Source: Vibrio maritimus (GTDB taxonomy: Bacteria > Pseudomonadota > Gammaproteobacteria > Enterobacterales > Vibrionaceae). Taken from it: a DNA stretch of 64,000 nucleotides. Below are positions 1 to 10,281 of this stretch, piece by piece. Where the stretch lies: positions 62,001 to 126,000 of the forward strand of contig JYJJ01000064.1 in the NCBI GenBank assembly GCA_003263775.1, read 5' to 3'. Positions within the stretch are counted from its first letter, which is position 1, and every line of letters starts with the position of its first letter. A program made the translations under genes and the position numbers. A model generated the notes under the pieces. That model searched no databases, was not told the DNA's origin, and saw nothing but the letters and a program-made list of their open reading frames with translations.

Positions 1-23
1 TTTTGAATTTATAGGAATGTCAC

Positions 24-1235
24 ATGAAACGAGTCGTAATTACCGGTATGGGTATTGTTTCGAGCATCGGTAACAACGTGGAAGAAGTTTTAGCGTCTCT
101 TAAAGCAGGCCGTTCTGGTATTAACGCCTCTGAGCAATTCAAAGAGATGGGCCTTCGTTCTCAAGTTTGGGGTGATTTGAAAATTAACCCAGCTGAGCAT
201 ATCGACCGTAAAAAAATGCGCTTCATGGGCGACGCAGCGGCGTACGCATATCTTTCAATGGAGCAAGCGATCGAAGACGCAGGTCTGACAGACGATCAAG
301 TTTCAAATGACCGCACAGGTATCGTTGCGGGTTCTGGTGGTGCGTCTGCACTTAACCAAACACTTGCAGTGGATACACTACGCGCAAAAGGCGTGAAGCG
401 TGTTGGTCCTTACATGGTACCTCGTACTATGTCATCAACTGTGTCAGCGTGTCTGGCAACACCATTTAAAATCCGTGGTGTGAACTACACAATGAGCTCA
501 GCGTGTGCAACGTCTGCTCACTGTATCGGTCACGCGATGGAGCTTATCCAACTTGGTAAGCAAGACATCGTATTTGCTGGTGGTGGTGAAGAGCTAGATT
601 GGTCTCAAACTATGATGTTTGATGCAATGGGCGCACTATCAACTAAATACAACGAAACCCCAGACAAAGCATCACGTACTTACGATGCAAACCGTGACGG
701 TTTTGTTATCTCTGGTGGCGGCGGTATGGTTGTTGTTGAAGAACTTGAGCACGCTCTTGCACGTGGCGCGAAAATCTACGGTGAGGTTGTCGGTTACGGT
801 GCAACATCGGACGGCTACGACATGGTGGCACCATCTGGTGAAGGCGCAGTGCGTTGTATGAAGATGGCAATGCAAGACGTTGAAGTGATTGATTACGTGA
901 ACACTCACGGTACATCAACGCCTGTAGGTGATGTTAAAGAGCTTGGCGCTATCCAAGAAGTCTTTGGCGGCAATAGCCCTGCTATCTCAGCGACGAAAGC
1001 AATGACAGGTCACGCACTAGGCGCGGCAGGTGTACACGAAGCGATTTACTCAGCGCTAATGCTACACCACGGTTTTATTGCACCAAGCATCAACGTTGAT
1101 GAGCTGGATGAAGCGGCACAAGGCCTAGACATCGTTACTGAAACTCGTGAACAAGAGCTAAACACTGTGATGTCTAACAGCTTTGGTTTCGGTGGCACGA
1201 ACGCAACACTAGTACTGAAGAAGTACCAAGGTTAA
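24..1235 (+). CDS. fabB: 3-oxoacyl-ACP synthase I (KAS I)
   Basis: Elongating condensing enzyme of type II fatty acid synthesis. It joins malonyl-ACP to acyl-ACP in the cytoplasm and is the step needed for unsaturated fatty acids. The 403 residues match the usual KAS I length. The nucleophile lies in SSACATSAHC (Cys near residue 161), and the two catalytic histidines are in VNTHGTSTP and KAMTGHALGAAG. The C-terminal NSFGFGGTNA motif is typical of the family. An AGGAA lies 7-12 bases before the ATG; only 23 bases of upstream DNA are in the window, so the promoter is not visible. The 3' UTR carries a structured region that resembles the Vibrio FarS sRNA. Intact frame and confident assignment. 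Confidence 0.97.
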   Translation: MKRVVITGMGIVSSIGNNVEEVLASLKAGRSGINASEQFKEMGLRSQVWGDLKINPAEHIDRKKMRFMGDAAAYAYLSMEQAIEDAGLTDDQVSNDRTGIVAGSGGASALNQTLAVDTLRAKGVKRVGPYMVPRTMSSTVSACLATPFKIRGVNYTMSSACATSAHCIGHAMELIQLGKQDIVFAGGGEELDWSQTMMFDAMGALSTKYNETPDKASRTYDANRDGFVISGGGGMVVVEELEHALARGAKIYGEVVGYGATSDGYDMVAPSGEGAVRCMKMAMQDVEVIDYVNTHGTSTPVGDVKELGAIQEVFGGNSPAISATKAMTGHALGAAGVHEAIYSALMLHHGFIAPSINVDELDEAAQGLDIVTETREQELNTVMSNSFGFGGTNATLVLKKYQG

Positions 1236-1244
1236 CCCTGGCTA

Positions 1245-1370
1245 ATCAGTTCTATGATTTCCAGAGCTGACTGGTGAAAACCAGTCGCAGACGCAAGTTT
1301 TAATCCCTGGAGAGCGGGTTAAAATCCTTTTGTTCTGGATCTTGCCCAGCCAAATGGCTGGGCATTTTTG
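1245..1370 (+). ncRNA. farS: FarS-like sRNA in the fabB 3' UTR
   Basis: Directly after the fabB stop is a structured, non-coding stretch. It has a 7-bp hairpin with a GAAA loop (gactggt/accagtc), a second imperfect hairpin (ttttaa-ccc/ggg-ttaaaa), and a strong Rho-independent terminator. In V. cholerae the fabB 3' UTR is processed by RNase E into the Hfq-dependent sRNA FarS, which represses fadE-type acyl-CoA dehydrogenases. Position, structure and genus fit that RNA. The 5' processing end is my estimate; the 3' end is set by the terminator. No similarity search was possible. Confidence 0.68.
1344..1370 (+). terminator. Rho-independent terminator of fabB/FarS
   Basis: Perfect 8-bp stem gcccagcc/ggctgggc with an AAAT loop, followed by a run of T. 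It closes the fabB transcript and would form the 3' end of the FarS-like RNA. Confidence 0.9.
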
Positions 1371-1478
1371 TACCTGAATTTTGCCAAGCACCATCTTTCT
1401 GTCTCACTTACTCGACACATGCTGCTATATCTTGCACAATTCAGCCTATTGTAAGGACAACCCCCTTTGGAACTTCCC

Positions 1479-2612
1479 ATGAAGATTATTGTTGATGAGG
1501 CAATGCCTTATGCCGTTGAGCTGTTTAGCCAACTCGGTGAAGTGATCGCCAAACCTGGCCGCGAGTTAACGGCTGACGATCTTGTTGATGTTGATGCACT
1601 CATGATTCGCTCAATCACTAAGGTCAATGAAGCGCTTTTAGAAAAGGCCAACAAACTTAAATTCGTTGGCACCGCCACCGCAGGAATGGATCATGTCGAC
1701 CAAGCGCTTCTAAAGCAGCGCGGTATCTTCTTTACGGCAGCACCAGGTTGCAACAAAGTGGGTGTGGCCGAGTACGTTATCAGTAGCCTGATGGTGATTG
1801 CTCAGCAGCAAGGTTTCTCTATCTTCGACAAAACAGTGGGTATCATTGGTTGTGGTCAGGTAGGAAGCTACCTGCAAAAATGCTTACAAGGCATTGGCAT
1901 CAAGGTTCTACTTAATGACCCATTCAAAGAGCAGCAAGGTGACCAAAGAGTCTTTACTGAGCTTGATACTCTGTTAGAGCAGGCAGATGTCGTCACCATG
2001 CACACGCCTATCACTCGCGATGGTGAGTACCCAACGCATCATTTAATCAATCAAGCTCGTCTTGAGAAATTCCGCGCAGACCAGATTTTGATTAATGCTG
2101 CGCGTGGTCCTGTCGTGGATAACCAGGCACTCAAACAGCGCTTACTCAAGCAAGATGGGTTTACTGCCGTTCTTGATGTATTTGAATTTGAACCAGTGGT
2201 TGATTTTGATCTGCTACCTCTGTTAACGTTCGCGACCCCCCACATAGCGGGTTACGGCCTTGAAGGCAAAGCTCGTGGCACGACCATGATCTTTAATAGC
2301 TATTGTGAGTTTTTAGGGTTGTCTGAACGTGCAAACCCAGATGCACTTTTACCCGTTGCTCCAATTCCAGAGCTGACGCTAGATCGTGCATGGGATGAAG
2401 CAACGCTGCACAGTATGACGCAGATAATCTATGATGTACGCAAGGACGATGCGATTTTCCGCCGTGAAATTCACAGCGAAAATGGCTTCGATAAAATGCG
2501 TAAACTTTATTGGGATAGACGCGAGTATGGCGCTGTCCTTGTTAAGGGCGACGAGTCTTGTAATCTCGCCCCATTAGCAGAACTAGGATTTCAAATCGAG
2601 GTAACTAAATGA
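1479..2612 (+). CDS. pdxB: Erythronate-4-phosphate dehydrogenase
   Basis: Second step of the DXP-dependent pyridoxal 5'-phosphate pathway: NAD-dependent oxidation of 4-phosphoerythronate. It has the D-isomer 2-hydroxyacid dehydrogenase fold: an N-terminal substrate domain, then the Rossmann motif GIIGCGQVGSYL near residue 120, and the INAARGPVVD and FATPHIAGYG catalytic blocks. The C-terminal dimerisation domain of the PdxB family is present. I start at the ATG giving MKIIVDEAMPY, which matches family N-termini. An in-frame TTG at 1467 has a better-spaced AAGGA and could add four residues. It overlaps the next gene by four bases (ATGA), so the two are probably translationally coupled. Confidence 0.95.
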   Translation: MKIIVDEAMPYAVELFSQLGEVIAKPGRELTADDLVDVDALMIRSITKVNEALLEKANKLKFVGTATAGMDHVDQALLKQRGIFFTAAPGCNKVGVAEYVISSLMVIAQQQGFSIFDKTVGIIGCGQVGSYLQKCLQGIGIKVLLNDPFKEQQGDQRVFTELDTLLEQADVVTMHTPITRDGEYPTHHLINQARLEKFRADQILINAARGPVVDNQALKQRLLKQDGFTAVLDVFEFEPVVDFDLLPLLTFATPHIAGYGLEGKARGTTMIFNSYCEFLGLSERANPDALLPVAPIPELTLDRAWDEATLHSMTQIIYDVRKDDAIFRREIHSENGFDKMRKLYWDRREYGAVLVKGDESCNLAPLAELGFQIEVTK

Positions 2613-3622
2613 GCCAACAATTTAATATCGCTGTATTTGGAGCAACAGGTGCTGTAGGTGAAACTATGGTCGAAGTGCTACAAGAACGTGAGTTCCCGAT
2701 GGGTGACATCTACCTACTTGCGAGTGAGCGCAGTGAGGGTAAGACCTATCGTATCAACGGTAAAACAGTGAAAGTTGAGAACGTAGAGAACTTCGATTGG
2801 TCACAGGTCCATATCGCGCTGTTTTCTGCAGGCGGTGAGCAGTCAGCAAAATGGGCGCCTATCGCGGCAGATGAAGGTGTAGTCGTCATCGATAACTCTT
2901 CGAACTTCCGTTACGACTACGACGTACCGCTTGTAGTGCCAGAAGTGAACCCAGAAGCGATTGCTGAGTTTAGAAACCGCAACATTATTGCTAACCCTAA
3001 CTGTTCAACAATTCAAATGCTGGTGGCGCTTAAGCCGATTCACGATGCGGTGGGTATCGAGCGTATCAACGTGACTACTTACCAGTCGGTTTCTGGTGCA
3101 GGTAAAAGTGGTATTGATGAGCTAGCAGGCCAAACGGCGATGCTACTAAACGGCAAACCAGTAGAACCTAAAGCATTTAGTCAGCAAATTGCGTTCAACT
3201 GTATTCCACAAATCGACCAGTTCATGGATAACGGCTACACCAAAGAAGAAATGAAAATGGTGTGGGAAACGCAAAAGATCTTCAACGATCCAAACCTAAT
3301 GGTTAACCCAACCTGCGTTCGTGTGCCAGTATTCTACGGACACGCAGAAGCCGTGCATCTAGAGACGAGCGCGCCTATTTCTGCAGAGGAAGTGGTGCAA
3401 TTGCTAGAGCAAGCGGAAGGTGTTGAAGTCTTCCACGGTGAAGATATGCCGACTCAGGTTCGTGATGCGGGCGGCAAAGATCATGTGATGGTCGGTCGTA
3501 TTCGCAATGATATTAGCCACCACAGTGGTGTGAACTTATGGGTTGTAGCAGACAACGTACGTAAAGGCGCAGCGACGAACGCGGTGCAAATTGCAGAAGT
3601 ATTGATCCGCGACTACTTCTAA
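2609..3622 (+). CDS. asd: Aspartate-semialdehyde dehydrogenase
   Basis: Makes L-aspartate-4-semialdehyde from aspartyl phosphate, the branch point to lysine/diaminopimelate, threonine and methionine. The 337 residues include the NADP-binding FGATGAVGE motif at the N-terminus and the active-site Cys in NPNCSTIQ. Enterobacteria carry a Cys-less Usg protein at this position, so the Cys indicates a working enzyme here. Vibrios often have two Asd paralogues; this is the one beside pdxB. It overlaps the pdxB stop (ATGA). A hairpin ends the transcript before hubP. Confidence 0.93.
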   Translation: MSQQFNIAVFGATGAVGETMVEVLQEREFPMGDIYLLASERSEGKTYRINGKTVKVENVENFDWSQVHIALFSAGGEQSAKWAPIAADEGVVVIDNSSNFRYDYDVPLVVPEVNPEAIAEFRNRNIIANPNCSTIQMLVALKPIHDAVGIERINVTTYQSVSGAGKSGIDELAGQTAMLLNGKPVEPKAFSQQIAFNCIPQIDQFMDNGYTKEEMKMVWETQKIFNDPNLMVNPTCVRVPVFYGHAEAVHLETSAPISAEEVVQLLEQAEGVEVFHGEDMPTQVRDAGGKDHVMVGRIRNDISHHSGVNLWVVADNVRKGAATNAVQIAEVLIRDYF

Positions 3623-3706
3623 AAGGTCGAATGCTCAACTCTTGTTCTGCGCAGTCTGCGGGACACTGAGTGGTGCTTTATACACCATTGCTGTTACTTT
3701 TTAATC

Positions 3707-3733
3707 AAAGGCTCCTTTTTAGGGGCCTTTATA
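3707..3733 (+). terminator. Terminator after asd
   Basis: Stem aaaggctcc/ggggccttt (9 bp with one G-U pair) around a short T-rich loop, followed by a short T stretch. Likely end of the pdxB-asd transcript. Confidence 0.6.
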
Positions 3734-3872
3734 CTGTTAACCAATGTAAAATTGGTACCGATATCATGCTTGAATCAAGTTTTTTAAAGGCTGAACTATA
3801 GTTTTGGAGCTAATATCCGATATAGTAACGAGATAATTTTTGTAATTTATATCGCAGACAGCTGAGCCTTCC

Positions 3873-6800
3873 ATGCATCAAATTTTAAAGCCTTTGTTAG
3901 TGACGTTAGCACTAGCAGGAGCGACAACTTCTTTATCTATCAGCGCTGATACTATTCGATTAACCGGACCAAACGGTGAGGTCATCTCGGCTCCGCAATA
4001 TTCGCAACCTGTCCGTCAACTTGTTAACGAAGATAGCGGTGCTCCTGCACGCTACTATGGTCCTACTGCACAAAATGAAACCCTGTGGTCAATTGCATCA
4101 CGCTTTAAGCCCGCGGGTGCTAGCGTTCAGCAAACCATTTATGCATTCTATGAGCTAAACCCAGGTCAATTTGAAAAGGGTAATATTCATCAGCTGTTGC
4201 CCGGCAGTGAACTTCGTATCCCATCTAGTGCGTTGATCAATCGAGTTGATCTGCAAGAGGCACTAGCCGTTCTAGCTGCGCATCAGGCCAAACTGAATCA
4301 ACCAGCATCTGTCGTTGCACCTCCACGAGCACCTGTGCAGCCGAAACCAGAGCCACAAAAGCCTCAAGTCAAGCCAGAAACAGTGACAACGCCATCTGCA
4401 GCAAAACCTGAGCCAGTTGAAGCAACACCTAAAGCCGAAGCGGAAGTGACGTCCGAAGCGCCGGATGTTCCGAAAGCGCCTGATGCAACGGATGCGTTAC
4501 GAGAAGAGCTTAGCCGCTCGGAAAGCGAGCTTTTGTCTCTAGAAGAGCGAAATCACCAACTAAGGTTGATGCTTTCTGAAGTTCAGCACGAAGTGGACGC
4601 GCTAAAAACGGAAGTGGATAACGAAGAACGTATCCGTACTGAAGTCGAACGTCAGCTCAGTGAAGAAAAGCGTAAACAGGCTGAAATGGCTCGATTGGCA
4701 CCAAGCCAGCTTGATGTTTGGCTTTCTAAACCGTGGTTTGTTGCTCTGCTAGCCTTTGTACCAGCGCTGCTTCTTGGTCTTCTGGTGATGGCAATATTAC
4801 GCTCTCGTAAACGTCGAGATGATGAGCCAACTGCGCAGCTTAATGATTCTCAAACTGATAGCTCGGACAAATCCGCTATGGCCGCTACAGCAGGTGCTGG
4901 TGCGGGAGTCGCCACAGCTGCGATTGCCAGTGACGATGAGGAGCTGTTCTCCGATGACCTATTAGCTGGCTTGGATGATGAAGCTGAAGAGAGTGATGTA
5001 AGCCAAGAAAATGATGAGAATGATGTGTTCGCCGACCTTGATGAGGCGGACTTTGACTTCAATCTAGATGATGAAGATGATCCATTTGCTAGCATCGATG
5101 ACGATGGAGAGCTCGATATTGGCGTGGTTGATCTTGATACCAGCAACAACGGCATCAGCGTCAAAGATGGTGAGAAAGCACTTGGCCTTGAAGAAATGGA
5201 ACGTGCGCTCAACGACGTTGCGGTGCCAAGTGATGACGAAGAGTTAGACTTCAACCTTTCCGACGAAGATGAAGACGACAGCAATAATGTCGTATCACAA
5301 GATGACTTGGATAGCCTGTTTGCTGACTTCAGCCTAGACACTCAAGGCGATTTGGAGCAAGAAACTGCCACACAAATTAGTGCTGAAGAGACTCTGGAAG
5401 AAGACAGTGCGTTAAACCAAGCGCAAATGGACGAGCTACTCGCTGGCGACGACTTCGACCTCGATGAAGGTGACATTGATTTAGATGATCTGTCTGCAGA
5501 CTCTCCATTGGCGTCTCTGGAAAAATCATTGCTGAGGAAAATGATGCTCAGCGCGCCGATGATGAGCCGCAATCTTCTGACAACGTCACTGAGAATGTAG
5601 ACAACGACGATATTGATGATCTCTTTGCTCAATTCTCTCAAATTGATACAACTCCTGACGCTGCGCCTGATTTTAAGGCTGATTTAGACCAGGCTGACCT
5701 AGACCAGGCTGAATTGGGCAATGATGAAGTCGACTTGCTTGACGACATGCTTGCTGATGATTTTGAGCTCTCTGAGCTGGATGACTCTGATTTAACCCTT
5801 GATGAAGTGCTGTCTGCGGAATCTGCCTCGGTAGACGATGATGAAGATGTGCAGCTTCTTGCAGATGAAGAGACCGAGCTGGATGAAAATAGCACCGAGT
5901 TATTAGATGAAGTGCTATTTGAGAGCAGCCTATCAAGTGCAAAAGATGACACGTTAGAAGATGACTTCGACTTGGATCCATTTGGCTCTGATGATCTGCT
6001 TGGCTCAGACATCAGCGACGAAGAAATGGATGCGCTATTTGCTGCCAACGCACCAGACCCAGTAGCCCACCAAGAGTCCAGCTCTGAACCATTGCAGGAA
6101 GACTCATTGAATGATGACGCTGAGTTAGCAGCGGAGTTGGCTGATGAAGGCACTACAGAGCCACTGCCATCGGAAGATGAGCGCCTTGGTTCAAATGATC
6201 TTGAGCTTTTCGAGATCTCAGAGACTGAGACCGAGCCTCACTTAGATGATGAGCCAATGGTTGAGGCAGCACTGGATGTTGATGCGCTAGAGTTGGACGT
6301 GACAGCAGATGAAAGCTCTGAAGTACAATTAGAAGTTGAGGCAGAGCAGGTTGCAAGTTCGGAAGTATTTGATGAAGAGGCAGAGGACACTCTACCGCAT
6401 CAAGCCCCGAGTCAAGCAGATGATGCGTTAGCTCAAGAGCCCGTTGCATCGGAGCCGGCTTCAACAGATCATGAATCGTTAGAGCAGGTCGAAACATCAG
6501 ACACTGATGACGCTTTTGAAGTATCGTTGCAAGATTCAGACATTGACCCAATAGACGATGTTACTGCAGAGCCAGAAGTTGTTGAATCGTCAGAGCTCAC
6601 CTCTCAGGATGCTTCTGATACAGACTTTGAGTTTGCACCAGAAATTGAGAGTGGTAGCAACCTTTCTCACGATGAAGATGACACTGAGCAATCTCGAAAA
6701 GATCTAGATGCATTGGTGGCGAATGAGTTTGGCCTACCTCAAGATGATGATTGGTTGGAGGAAGAGCCTCAACAAGAGCCGATATCTGACTCAGTACAAG

Positions 6801-8116
6801 AGGACGATGCAGATTTCCTCGCTAATGCTTTGCAAAGTGAATACGGCGAAGAGCAAGCGTTTGCCGATGCTGAGGGTGATTCTAACGATGAGCCAATGCC
6901 TGAAGATTCTTCTGATGTAAACTTTGCTTTTAGCGACGATGAGCTACCAGAGTACAGCGAAGACGACGCGTTTGCTGATGCCAATCTCACTAAAGAACAA
7001 GCATTGCCAGAGCCAACGTCTGAGCCACGAGATGCGTTTGCAGAACAAGCGACACAAAGTGCTGCTGTGAGTGAGCTTGAGGATGTGGCTAACAATGAAG
7101 TCGCCGACCCATTAGTGGAAGAGCAGGCAGAAGCTAACCAGCCAGTAGCAGAAAAGCCAGTTAACGAGTCATCATCAGCAGATGAGCAAGACGCTTTTGA
7201 TGATTTTGAATTCCCAGAATTCACCGAGCAAGACGCCTTGCTCGATATGAATGACAGCGAGCCTCTACCAACTGAGGATACTGTCGTGCAGCAAGCCGAT
7301 AGTCATGACTTTGAGGATGAATTCTCTCTTGAATCTCTTCCAGAATACGACGAGCAGCAAGCGGCGATGGATCTTGAACCAGAGGAGCAACCTTTGGCGC
7401 CTGCACCAGAAATGGTGGGTGAAACGCTGGATCATTCGGAAATTGATGCACTTGCCGATGCGTTTAGCATGGTCGATATGTCGGCGATTGAACAAGAAGG
7501 CAATCTCGACGAGCTTTTGCAAGATAGTGAAGGGGCGACATTCTCAAACATCTCACCTGTTGATCAAACGACGGCGGACAGCGCTGGTCTTGATATCGAT
7601 GCTATGTTGCAAGAGACAGCAGGCGCAGAGGCTGGTGAAGATTGGAACGGGTTTACCCTTACCGATGAGCAAAGAGCCGCGATCAACAATGACATTCCAG
7701 ATGAAGAGCAAGCGATTTGGAGTGGCAACGATGTAGGGTCTCTTGCCAAAGCGTCGGATGAAGACTGGTCTTCACAAGATCCTGTTGCCGATTTTGATGG
7801 TCAAGAAAAGGAATTTATGACGATTGATGAGCTTATGGCTCAAGTCGACGATGGAGAGGCATCGGAGCAAGAAGAGGAAGAGCTGAAACTTGACGTTGGA
7901 CTGGATGAGTTCCCAGATGTCATCGGACCGATTTCTGAGGTCGATGTAGACTCGGATTCTGAGGCAGCAGGAAATCTTGATATGGCGAAAATCTATATTG
8001 AGATGAATGATTTCGAAGGCGCGGTAAAGCTACTCGAAAAAGTATTGCTGGAAGGCTCAGGACAAGTTGAGCAAGAGGCCAAGCGGTTACTTAGTAAGCT
8101 CTCTGAACATCAATAA
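3873..8116 (+). CDS. hubP: Polar hub protein HubP/FimV family (one frameshift)
   Basis: Inner-membrane organiser of the flagellated cell pole; in V. cholerae HubP anchors ParA1, ParC and FlhG and affects chromosome origin, chemotaxis and flagellum placement. About 1414 residues after repair. In order: signal peptide (1-25), LysM-like FimV N-domain with YYGPTAQNETLWSIASRF (60-77), Pro/Glu-rich linker, coiled coil (205-275), one TM helix (288-309), a very long Asp/Glu-rich cytoplasmic region, and a C-terminal FimV TPR-like segment (NLDMAKIYIEMNDFEGAVKLL). Degenerate copies of a D-hydrophobic-D-x-L-F/L-A motif recur through the acidic region (DLDSLFADF, DIDDLFAQF, EMDALFAAN, EIDALADAF). The frame breaks at the A5 run 5521-5525; six A's restore SLEKIIAEEND and an open frame to 8116. 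Confidence 0.9.
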
Positions 8117-8120
8117 AATC

Positions 8121-8150
8121 AAAAAAACGGTGGATTGCCACCGTTTTTTT
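8121..8150 (+). terminator. Terminator after hubP
   Basis: Stem aaaaaacggtgg/ccaccgtttttt with an ATTG loop and T7. Strong and self-evident Rho-independent terminator. Confidence 0.92.
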
Positions 8151-8268
8151 ATACGTGAACCTTAATTCGACGCGACGCAAACATTGAGTGTCGCCATCAG
8201 GTCAGGTTTTGGTTATGAGCTTTTCGTCTATGTAGGCAATTAATAACCGAGCTTTCACAGGCTGTGAC

Positions 8269-8297
8269 TTTATACCAAGTAGAGTTGCGTATATACT
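8269..8297 (+). promoter_or_regulatory. Possible sigma70 promoter of truA
   Basis: A good -10 (TATACT, 8292-8297) lies 38 bases before truA and downstream of the hubP terminator. The -35 at 17-base spacing (TTTATA) is poor. Inference only. Confidence 0.3.
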
Positions 8298-8334
8298 TTG
8301 CCCCCTTTGACAAATCACAGATGCAGAGTTAACT

Positions 8335-9137
8335 ATGAAAGTTGCATTAGGTATTGAATATAACGGTGAAAAATACTTCGGCTGGCAAAGACAGCGCGAA
8401 GTTACCAGTGTTCAAGAAAAACTGGAAAAGGCGCTATCTATTGTTGCCAATGAACCGATAGAGGTTCAGTGTGCGGGGCGTACCGACGCCGGTGTACACG
8501 GTACAGGGCAAGTGGTGCACTTTGAAACATCTGCGATCCGCAAGCCTGTTGCCTGGACGATGGGCGTTAATGCAAACCTACCTAAAGACATTGCGGTGCG
8601 TTGGGCAAAAGAAGTCCCAGAAGCATTCCATGCGCGCTTTTCTGCAACTGCTCGTCGCTATCGTTATGTGATCTTCAATCACGATTTACGACCTGGAATT
8701 TTATCTTCTGGTATCAGTCATTATCATGGCGACTTGGATGTAGAAAAAATGCATCAAGCAGGACAGTACCTACTTGGTGAAAATGATTTCACATCCTTTC
8801 GTGCCGTGCAGTGTCAATCTCGTAGCCCTTGGCGCAATATCATGCACTTAAACGTGACTCGCCACGGCCCTTACGTGGTGATTGATATTAAAGCGAACGC
8901 CTTTGTTCATCATATGGTGCGAAACATTACCGGTAGCTTGATTGTGGTCGGTAGAGGTGAGCAGCCACCTGAGTGGATAGAGTGGTTACTAGCACAAAAA
9001 GATCGCAAACTGCTGGCGCCACAGCTAAAGCTGACGGTCTGTATTTGGTCGACGTCGACTATCCAGATGAGTACCAGCTCCCAGAAATGCCAATTGGTCC
9101 GCTATTTTTGCCGAATGATTTGAACTCTGGTTGGTAA
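8335..9137 (+). CDS. truA: tRNA pseudouridine(38-40) synthase (frameshift near the end)
   Basis: Converts U38-U40 of the anticodon stem-loop to pseudouridine. N-terminal GIEYNGEKYFGWQRQ and the catalytic Asp in CAGRTDAGVHGTGQVVHF are clear, as is FVHHMVRNITGSLIVVG. The frame breaks at about 9012, where ctgctgg should read ctggctgg. Adding one G restores GATAKADGLYLVDVDYPDEY and a stop at 9135-9137, giving about 267 residues, the normal TruA length. As written, the protein would end with 37 unrelated residues at 9123. Sequencing error is the likely cause. It sits between hubP and accD. Confidence 0.94.
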
Positions 9138-9312
9138 CTAGGTTCCAAACAGTGAAAAGTTAGCGTGATCAAGAGTTATGGCTTGGTCACAAGGATAGGT
9201 ACAACCAGTTTTTTATCTACAGTTTGGCTGTAATATGGTTTAATCCCACGGCATTAATTAGAATTTCACACTTTCGCCATTTTGGCGGGGGTAACAAGAG
9301 AAAAGGTCTTCC

Positions 9313-10239
9313 ATGAGTTGGCTTGAAAAGATTTTAGAAAAAAGCAACATCGTTAGCTCGCGCAAAGCATCTATCCCAGAAGGTATCTGGACTAAATGTA
9401 CTTCATGTGAGCAAGTACTTTATCACGCAGAACTAGAGCGTAACCTTGAGGTTTGCCCTAAGTGTAACCACCACATGCGAATGAAAGCACGTCGTCGTCT
9501 AGAAACGTTCTTAGACGAAGGTAACCGTGTTGAACTCGCGACTGAGCTTGAGCCTCAAGACAAGCTTAAATTCAAAGATTCAAAGCGTTACAAAGAGCGC
9601 CTTTCTGCAGCACAGAAAAACAGTGGTGAGAAAGATGCCTTGGTTGTGATGCAAGGTGAACTGCTAGGTCAGCCAGTAGTAGCGTGTGCATTTGAGTTCT
9701 CATTTATGGGTGGCTCAATGGGCTCTGTTGTTGGTGCTCGCTTTGTGCGCGCAGTAGAAGCAGCAATGGAAAACAATTGTGGTCTTGTATGTTTCTCAGC
9801 AAGTGGCGGCGCACGTATGCAAGAAGCGCTAATGTCGCTAATGCAGATGGCAAAAACCAGTGCAGCGCTTGAGCGTCTGTCTCAGAAAGGACTTCCGTTC
9901 GTTTCTGTAATGACTGACCCAACCATGGGCGGTGTTTCAGCAAGTCTTGCTATGCTAGGTGACATCAATATCGGTGAGCCGAAAGCGCTGATTGGTTTTG
10001 CAGGCCGTCGTGTTATCGAGCAAACAGTACGTGAAGACCTTCCAGAAGGTTTCCAGCGTAGTGAGTTCCTACTTGAACATGGTGCGATTGATATGATTGT
10101 TGATCGCCGTGAAATGCGTCAGCGTGTAGGCAGCCTACTTGCGAAAATGACGAACCAAGCGTCACCGCTTGTGGTTTCTGTGGAAGATTCTCCACAAGAA
10201 CCTGCATATGAAGTACCAGAAGCGGACGAAAAAGGGTAA
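9313..10239 (+). CDS. accD: Acetyl-CoA carboxylase, carboxyltransferase beta subunit
   Basis: Pairs with AccA to transfer CO2 from biotin to acetyl-CoA, the first committed step of fatty acid synthesis. The 308 residues begin with the four-Cys zinc ribbon (CTSC ... CPKC, residues 28-50), followed by the crotonase-fold carboxyltransferase domain. Features are GGSMGSVVGARFVRAVE, the oxyanion-hole region FSASGGARMQEALMSLMQMAKT and DPTMGGVSASLA. The zinc ribbon is used in other species for binding its own mRNA and DNA. folC follows after 42 bases, as in other gammaproteobacteria. Confidence 0.97.
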   Translation: MSWLEKILEKSNIVSSRKASIPEGIWTKCTSCEQVLYHAELERNLEVCPKCNHHMRMKARRRLETFLDEGNRVELATELEPQDKLKFKDSKRYKERLSAAQKNSGEKDALVVMQGELLGQPVVACAFEFSFMGGSMGSVVGARFVRAVEAAMENNCGLVCFSASGGARMQEALMSLMQMAKTSAALERLSQKGLPFVSVMTDPTMGGVSASLAMLGDINIGEPKALIGFAGRRVIEQTVREDLPEGFQRSEFLLEHGAIDMIVDRREMRQRVGSLLAKMTNQASPLVVSVEDSPQEPAYEVPEADEKG

Positions 10240-10281
10240 AGTACTCACTAAGTTATCAAACGTTAAGATATTGACGGCTAA

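Noticed and set aside
672..918. Reading frames antisense to fabB
   Set aside because: Overlap a strongly conserved gene, no ribosome sites and no recognisable product.
4850..7522. Long reading frames antisense to hubP
   Set aside because: Their Ser-rich or Leu/His-rich translations are the mirror of Asp/Glu codon repeats in hubP; no start signals.
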